DNA from: Acetobacteraceae bacterium
Lineage (GTDB): Bacteria > Pseudomonadota > Alphaproteobacteria > Acetobacterales > Acetobacteraceae
DNA length: 16,858 nucleotides
Reading direction: 5' to 3'
Assembly (NCBI GenBank): GCA_030039695.1
Contig: JASHVB010000048.1
Location: 1 to 16,858 of the forward strand
In this document: piece by piece, positions 13,939 to 16,858 of the stretch
How positions within the stretch are numbered: the first letter of the stretch is position 1
Layout: every line of letters begins with the position of its first letter
Made by a program: the position numbers and the translations under genes
Notes under the pieces: generated by a model
Databases searched by the model: none
What the model saw: the letters and a program-made list of their open reading frames with translations, nothing else
What the model was told of the DNA's origin: nothing

Positions 13939-14472
13939 TCAACTCCTGCCTGAACCGAGCTCACTGCTCTTTGCGTCGATCCTGCCCAGCGAGTCCTTCC
14001 ACGATTCGACAACGGCTTGCACACCATTCGACTGCAGCCTGTTGGCCAATACGTCGACGTCGACACCGGCATTGGTGTGCCACGCGATCGTCGTGGGGTC
14101 ATCGCCACGGCCTGGCTGCAGCAGTCTGCCGGCCTCGCCATGATCTGAGAACGCTGTCAGCGTTGGCGCCAGCGTCGCGTTGACGGCGTTCGGCGCGGCG
14201 AGCGCGTCAATATAGGATGCGCCGGGCGCTTTCGGGCCCTTCATGTTGGTGCTGGCGAACAGCAGACGCTGCGGTACCCCACCGTAATTGATTAGCCGCT
14301 GGCAGCGATCGGAGTCGAGCACATCGCGATGGCTCCGAAACGCGACCTTACTGGCCATAGCGCCGGGGATGCTGCGCATCGCCGCCGGCAACTGGTCGGC
14401 AACGGCATCGTCCCGGCGACCGATGAACAGCGACATGCTGTCGGAGTCGGTGGGCCTGAACAGCGTTTTCAT
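13939..14472 (-). CDS. Truncated transaldolase (C-terminal half only), possibly still expressed
   Basis: 177 residues. The match to the C-terminal half of long-type (about 370 aa) transaldolases is clear: a segment like the family's SFFVSRVD (SLFIGRRDDAVADQLP), then MASKVAFRSHRDVL, PQRLLFASTNMKGP, YIDALAAPNAVNATLAPTLT, AFSDHGEAG, a VDVDVLANRLQSNGVQAVVE and FxxSWK-like ESWKDSLGRI. The N-terminal about 190 residues are absent, including the strand carrying the Schiff-base lysine, and they are not found in any frame upstream (14473-14850). Catalysis as a transaldolase is therefore not expected. Yet ATG 14472 has a near-perfect Shine-Dalgarno (AAGGAGG, 14480-14486, seven-base spacer) and the frame is intact. 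This looks either like a selected C-terminal domain or like a young deletion that by chance kept an RBS. It is followed at once by the MlaC/HpnM-like gene. Confidence 0.75.
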   Translation of the reverse strand: MKTLFRPTDSDSMSLFIGRRDDAVADQLPAAMRSIPGAMASKVAFRSHRDVLDSDRCQRLINYGGVPQRLLFASTNMKGPKAPGASYIDALAAPNAVNATLAPTLTAFSDHGEAGRLLQPGRGDDPTTIAWHTNAGVDVDVLANRLQSNGVQAVVESWKDSLGRIDAKSSELGSGRS

Positions 14473-14699
14473 CGCCGGGCCTCCTTGAATGCTGTTGGAG
14501 CTGCGAGAAGCAGCGAACGCACCACCCGGATGATCGCCAGGCTAGCAATCGGCAGCCCCGCGGTATTTCCTATTTACGCCACGATTTGTCTGATCTGTTG
14601 GATCATTGCCTTCGCGGCGCCCGCCGGCGACGATTGCGTAGGGAAAGACAAATTTGGGCAGAATCTTAGAAGAACCGGTAGAGGGAAAATTGTTGCATG

Positions 14700-14808
14700 C
14701 CAGCGTCGCCGGCTCTTCCCCAGCCCGGTGATATCTCCTCCCGACGCGCGATGACAATCGCGCAACTTCAACGGCGAACTCCTCGTACGGAGTTCGCCGT
14801 TCTCTTTC
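14700..14808 (+). ncRNA. Candidate plus-strand small RNA with anti-Shine-Dalgarno motif and intrinsic terminator
   Basis: In a stretch without genes the plus strand shows, in order, a CU-rich single-stranded-looking segment TCTCCTCCC (14734-14742), complementary to a consensus ribosome binding site; a perfect 7-bp hairpin GCGCGAT-GACA-ATCGCGC (14746-14763); and a perfect 13-bp hairpin (14770-14801, loop TCGTAC) followed by CTCTTT. This layout, an anti-SD loop, a small stem and a terminal stem with a pyrimidine tail, is seen in alphaproteobacterial trans-acting regulatory RNAs. The 5-prime end is a guess; no promoter could be fixed. The alternative is that the large hairpin simply ends the SDR transcript on the minus strand. 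Confidence 0.35.
14770..14807. terminator. Strong terminator-like hairpin, 13-bp perfect stem
   Basis: AACGGCGAACTCC (14770-14782) pairs perfectly with GGAGTTCGCCGTT (14789-14801) around a six-base loop. On the plus strand it is followed by CTCTTT. On the minus strand it lies about 50 bases after the SDR stop but is followed by GAAGTTG, which is not U-rich. It is therefore a better Rho-independent terminator for plus-strand transcription, although it may act in both directions. Confidence 0.65.
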
Positions 14809-14850
14809 GCGTTGAAACACCTGCCTTTGTTGGCGACGGCGGTCGGATGA

Positions 14851-15561
14851 TCAGTGGCCGGCGATCTGGCCGCCATCAACGTGGATTGTCTCTCCGGTCA
14901 CGAACCCAGCCGACTCCAGATACAGGATGGCGCCGACGATATCGGATATCTCGCCCATGCGGCCGATCGGATGCATGCCACCAAGCTCCGCGTACGTCTC
15001 AACAGGATGCATCGGCGTTTTGATAACGCCCGGCGCAACGGCGTTCACGCGAACACCGCGCTTGGCATACTCGATCGCCAGCGACCGGGTGGCCGCGGAT
15101 AGGCCGCCTTTGGTCAACGATGCGAGCACGCTGGGCACCGCGGACATCGCGTAATCGACCAAGGACGTAGTGATCTGTACGATGTGGCCACTGCCGCGCT
15201 TTTCCATCTCGACGATGGCGCGCTGCGTGATATGGAAGAAACCGCCGAGATTGACGGTCAGCATCGCGTTGTAGTCGGCCTCGGTGTACTGGCTGAAGGG
15301 TCTGGAGATGAATATGCCTGCATTGTTGATCAGCGTGTCGATCCGCCCGAAACGCGCCATGGCTACCCCGACGACACGTTCGGCCGTTTTCACCTCACCA
15401 ATGTCACCCCGCACCGGCACGACATCATCATCGCTCGACGGGGCGATGGACAGCGAGTTGGCGACGACCCGGTAGTTGCGTGCGCGGTACGCATCGACCA
15501 GTGCAGCACCGATGCCTTGCCCAGCACCGGTGACAATCGCGACCTTCTGTTCCGCAACCAT
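14851..15561 (-). CDS. SDR-family oxidoreductase-like protein lacking the catalytic Tyr
   Basis: 236 residues. A Rossmann fold of the classical short-chain dehydrogenase type: the dinucleotide motif TGAGQGIG (11-18), DI at 53-54, NNAG at 79-82, VNLGG with Asn104, TTS at 130-132, then PGVIKTP and a C-terminal FVTGETIHVDGGQIAGH. At the active-site position where YxxxK is expected the sequence reads ASLTK (146-150): Lys150 is kept but the Tyr is Ala146. The nearest Tyr is 136. I recall a proteobacterial SDR subgroup with the same ALASLTKGG segment, so this is likely a family trait rather than a mutation. The reaction is unknown and may not be a standard dehydrogenation. ATG 15561 has AGAAGG (15569-15574) seven bases upstream. 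It is the first gene of the minus-strand block and divergent from sdhA. Confidence 0.92.
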   Translation of the reverse strand: MVAEQKVAIVTGAGQGIGAALVDAYRARNYRVVANSLSIAPSSDDDVVPVRGDIGEVKTAERVVGVAMARFGRIDTLINNAGIFISRPFSQYTEADYNAMLTVNLGGFFHITQRAIVEMEKRGSGHIVQITTSLVDYAMSAVPSVLASLTKGGLSAATRSLAIEYAKRGVRVNAVAPGVIKTPMHPVETYAELGGMHPIGRMGEISDIVGAILYLESAGFVTGETIHVDGGQIAGH

Positions 15562-16021
15562 GGTAAACCTTCTGCATTTCTTGGAAGATCGGCACATCCA
15601 TACCCGATGGTATCGACCAACCCGCGCGATACAATAACTATAGGTTCTTTCGCTTCCGCGCGGAGCGTCGTGGGCCGGCAGACACCTTTGCGCCGCACGA
15701 TTGAATGGTTGGTGGTGGCAACGGTGCCATCGATACGGGGACGGTTGCCTTCCGATGACCGAATATTCGCTCCTTCCAGGCCGAGCATTGGTTCTGCATC
15801 GGCAATGGGTTGACCAGTGGCGACAGACCAGCCGCCAGTTGGCCGGTTGTATATGCGATGGTTCCGTGCAATGATGGGCTGTTCTGACAATCGAACCGTT
15901 TATCGACTGTCTATGTCATGCGCTTATCTCGAGTAGGTTCTGCCGTTTTGAGCCCCAACACGAGAGGTACATCGGTGCAGGCGCCGCGCAGACGAGCAGG
16001 TAAATCCGCGGGGACGCTGCG
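15562..16021. other. Divergent intergenic region between the SDR gene and sdhA
   Basis: 460 bases with no supportable gene; overlapping minus frames (15390-15890, 15638-15871) lack ribosome binding sites and motifs. It must hold the promoters of both the SDR gene and sdhA. A spaced dyad, GTATCG-N11-CGATAC, lies at 15610-15632. GGGGA (16010-16014) is the ribosome binding site of sdhA. No sdhC- or sdhD-like membrane protein is encoded here. Confidence 0.55.
15610..15632. promoter_or_regulatory. Candidate operator upstream of the SDR gene
   Basis: A perfect inverted repeat GTATCG-N11-CGATAC is centred about 60 bases before the SDR start codon, a usual place for a transcription factor site. The arms are centred 17 bases apart, so the regulator would contact faces less than two helical turns apart. 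No regulator gene is adjacent within the window, and which factor binds is unknown. Confidence 0.35.
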
Positions 16022-16858
16022 ATGACGGGGACATACGAAGTCGTTGAGCACAACTATGACGTGGTGATCGTCGGGGCCGGTGGCGCCGGATTGCGGGCCG
16101 CCCTGGGCATGGCGTCGTCAGGACTGCGGACAGCTTGCGTCACCAAGGTCTTTCCCACGCGCAGTCATACTGTCGCCGCACAAGGCGGCATGGCGGCGGC
16201 GCTCAACAACATGGGCGATGGCGACAACTGGCGATTCCACATGTATGACACGGTGAAGGGTTCCGACTGGCTCGGCGACCAGGACGCCATCGAATACATG
16301 TGCCGAGAGGCCGGCCCCGCGGTGCTGGAGCTGGAGCACGACGGCGTGCCGTTCTCGCGCACGGAGGACGGCCGCATCTACCAGCGTCCGTTCGGCGGAC
16401 AGACCATCGAGTACGGAAAGAAGATGGCGCAGCGGACCTGCGCCGCTGCCGACCGTACCGGCCACGCTATCCTGCACACGCTGTATCAGCAGTGCCTGAA
16501 ACATGACACCGAGTTCTTCGTTGAATTCCTAGCGCTCGACCTGCTGATGGATGCCGACGGCGCCTGCCGCGGTCTGATTGCCTGGAACCTGGAAGACGGC
16601 ACGCTGCACCGCTTTCGAGCACATCGCACCGTGCAGGCGACGGGCGGTTATGGCCGGATCTATTTCTCCTGCACGGCCGCGCACACTTGCACTGGCGACG
16701 GCAATGCCATGGTGCTGCGCGCCGGGCTGCCGCTTGAGGACATGGAATTCACCCAGTTCCATCCCACCGGTATCTACGGCTCCGGCTGCCTGATCACCGA
16801 AGGTGCGCGCGGTGAGGGCGGTTATCTGACCAACTCGGAAGGCGAGCGCTTCATGGAG
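16022..16858 (+). CDS. sdhA: Succinate dehydrogenase flavoprotein subunit, N-terminal part (runs off right edge)
   Basis: 279 residues are visible of an expected about 590-600. SdhA oxidises succinate to fumarate in the citric acid cycle and passes electrons through SdhB to quinone at the inner membrane. Motifs: FAD-binding GAGGAG (18-23), the histidine that carries covalent FAD in [10 protein letters not shown] (His49), [66 protein letters not shown] with GDGNAM, and the substrate-site HPTG (His247) followed by [18 protein letters not shown] 16022 has GGGGA at 16010-16014. In most relatives sdhC and sdhD come directly before sdhA; here a 460-base noncoding gap and a divergent SDR gene take that place, so the anchor subunits must be elsewhere or downstream. 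Confidence 0.97.
   Translation, partial: MTGTYEVVEHNYDVVIVGAGGAGLRAALGMASSGLRTACVTKVFPTRSHTVAAQGGMAAALNNMGDGDNWRFHMYDTVKGSDWLGDQDAIEYMCREAGPAVLELEHDGVPFSRTEDGRIYQRPFGGQTIEYGKKMAQRTCAAADRTGHAILHTLYQQCLKHDTEFFVEFLALDLLMDADGACRGLIAWNLEDGTLHRFRAHRTVQATGGYGRIYFSCTAAHTCTGDGNAMVLRAGLPLEDMEFTQFHPTGIYGSGCLITEGARGEGGYLTNSEGERFME

Larger units (their letters stand above)
14473..14850. other. Intergenic gap between the SDR gene and the transaldolase remnant
   Basis: No coding sequence is supported on either strand; the minus frames 14542-14820 and 14574-14879 are Arg-rich and lack start signals. The gap holds a long-range inverted pair (GCCGGCGACG at about 14622 and CGTCGCCGGC at about 14704), a CU-rich stretch and two perfect hairpins described under the candidate RNA. 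It must also carry any promoter for the transaldolase remnant and the MlaC/HpnM-like gene. Confidence 0.5.

Noticed and set aside
13187..14183. Plus-strand frames 13187-14143 and 13743-14183
   Set aside because: Antisense to the MlaC/HpnM-like gene and the transaldolase remnant, both of which show family motifs.
14854..15813. Plus-strand frame 15184-15813 and shorter ones opposite the SDR gene
   Set aside because: Antisense to the SDR motifs; no start signals.

Overview
The window reads as chromosomal DNA of a high-G+C alphaproteobacterium. The best guess is a member of the Rhodospirillales, possibly Acetobacteraceae. This rests on the style of the SdhA N-terminus, the transketolase, the HpnM/MlaC-type protein, the tandem-PAS protein and strong GC3 bias, and was not confirmed by any search. 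No tRNA, rRNA, CRISPR array or intact insertion sequence was found.

Layout. (1) 1-556, minus strand: the N-terminal half of a tandem-PAS sensory protein, running off the left edge. (2) About 557-7100: a gene-poor, decayed stretch. Only a few ORFs stand out: a two-gene unit of unknown function (1481-1960 and 1973-2308), a small exported orphan (3346-3774), an exported Gly/Trp-rich protein with nine 11-residue Pro-Gln-Tyr-Tyr-Gln repeats (4527-5303), and a two-helix membrane protein (6387-6620). Between them lie recognisable wreckage: a peptidoglycan-binding domain (about 2422-2680, minus) and the C-terminal end of a DHA2/EmrB-type MFS transporter with the remains of a coupled downstream gene (about 5601-5870, minus). 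(3) 7104-15561: a run of minus-strand genes. In transcription order these are an SDR-family protein lacking the catalytic Tyr, a transaldolase reduced to its C-terminal half, an MlaC/HpnM-type periplasmic protein, a degraded SnoaL-like copy, a HAD-IIB phosphatase, a MOSC-ferredoxin reductase-ferredoxin fusion, an intact SnoaL-like protein and a full transketolase. (4) 16022-end, plus strand: the start of sdhA, divergent from the SDR gene.

How the parts relate. Transketolase and the transaldolase remnant belong to the non-oxidative pentose phosphate pathway, so this may be a partly eroded sugar-phosphate cluster. The HAD phosphatase and the MOSC fusion overlap by one base (TGATG) and are probably co-translated. 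The transaldolase remnant and the MlaC/HpnM gene are five bases apart and probably co-transcribed.

Most worth a second look: a possible plus-strand small RNA in the 14473-14850 gap, with a CU-rich anti-Shine-Dalgarno-like stretch, a perfect 7-bp hairpin and a perfect 13-bp terminator-like hairpin followed by CTCTTT. Next are the repeat-built Trp/Gly/Tyr/Gln exported protein and the headless transaldolase that still has an excellent ribosome binding site.
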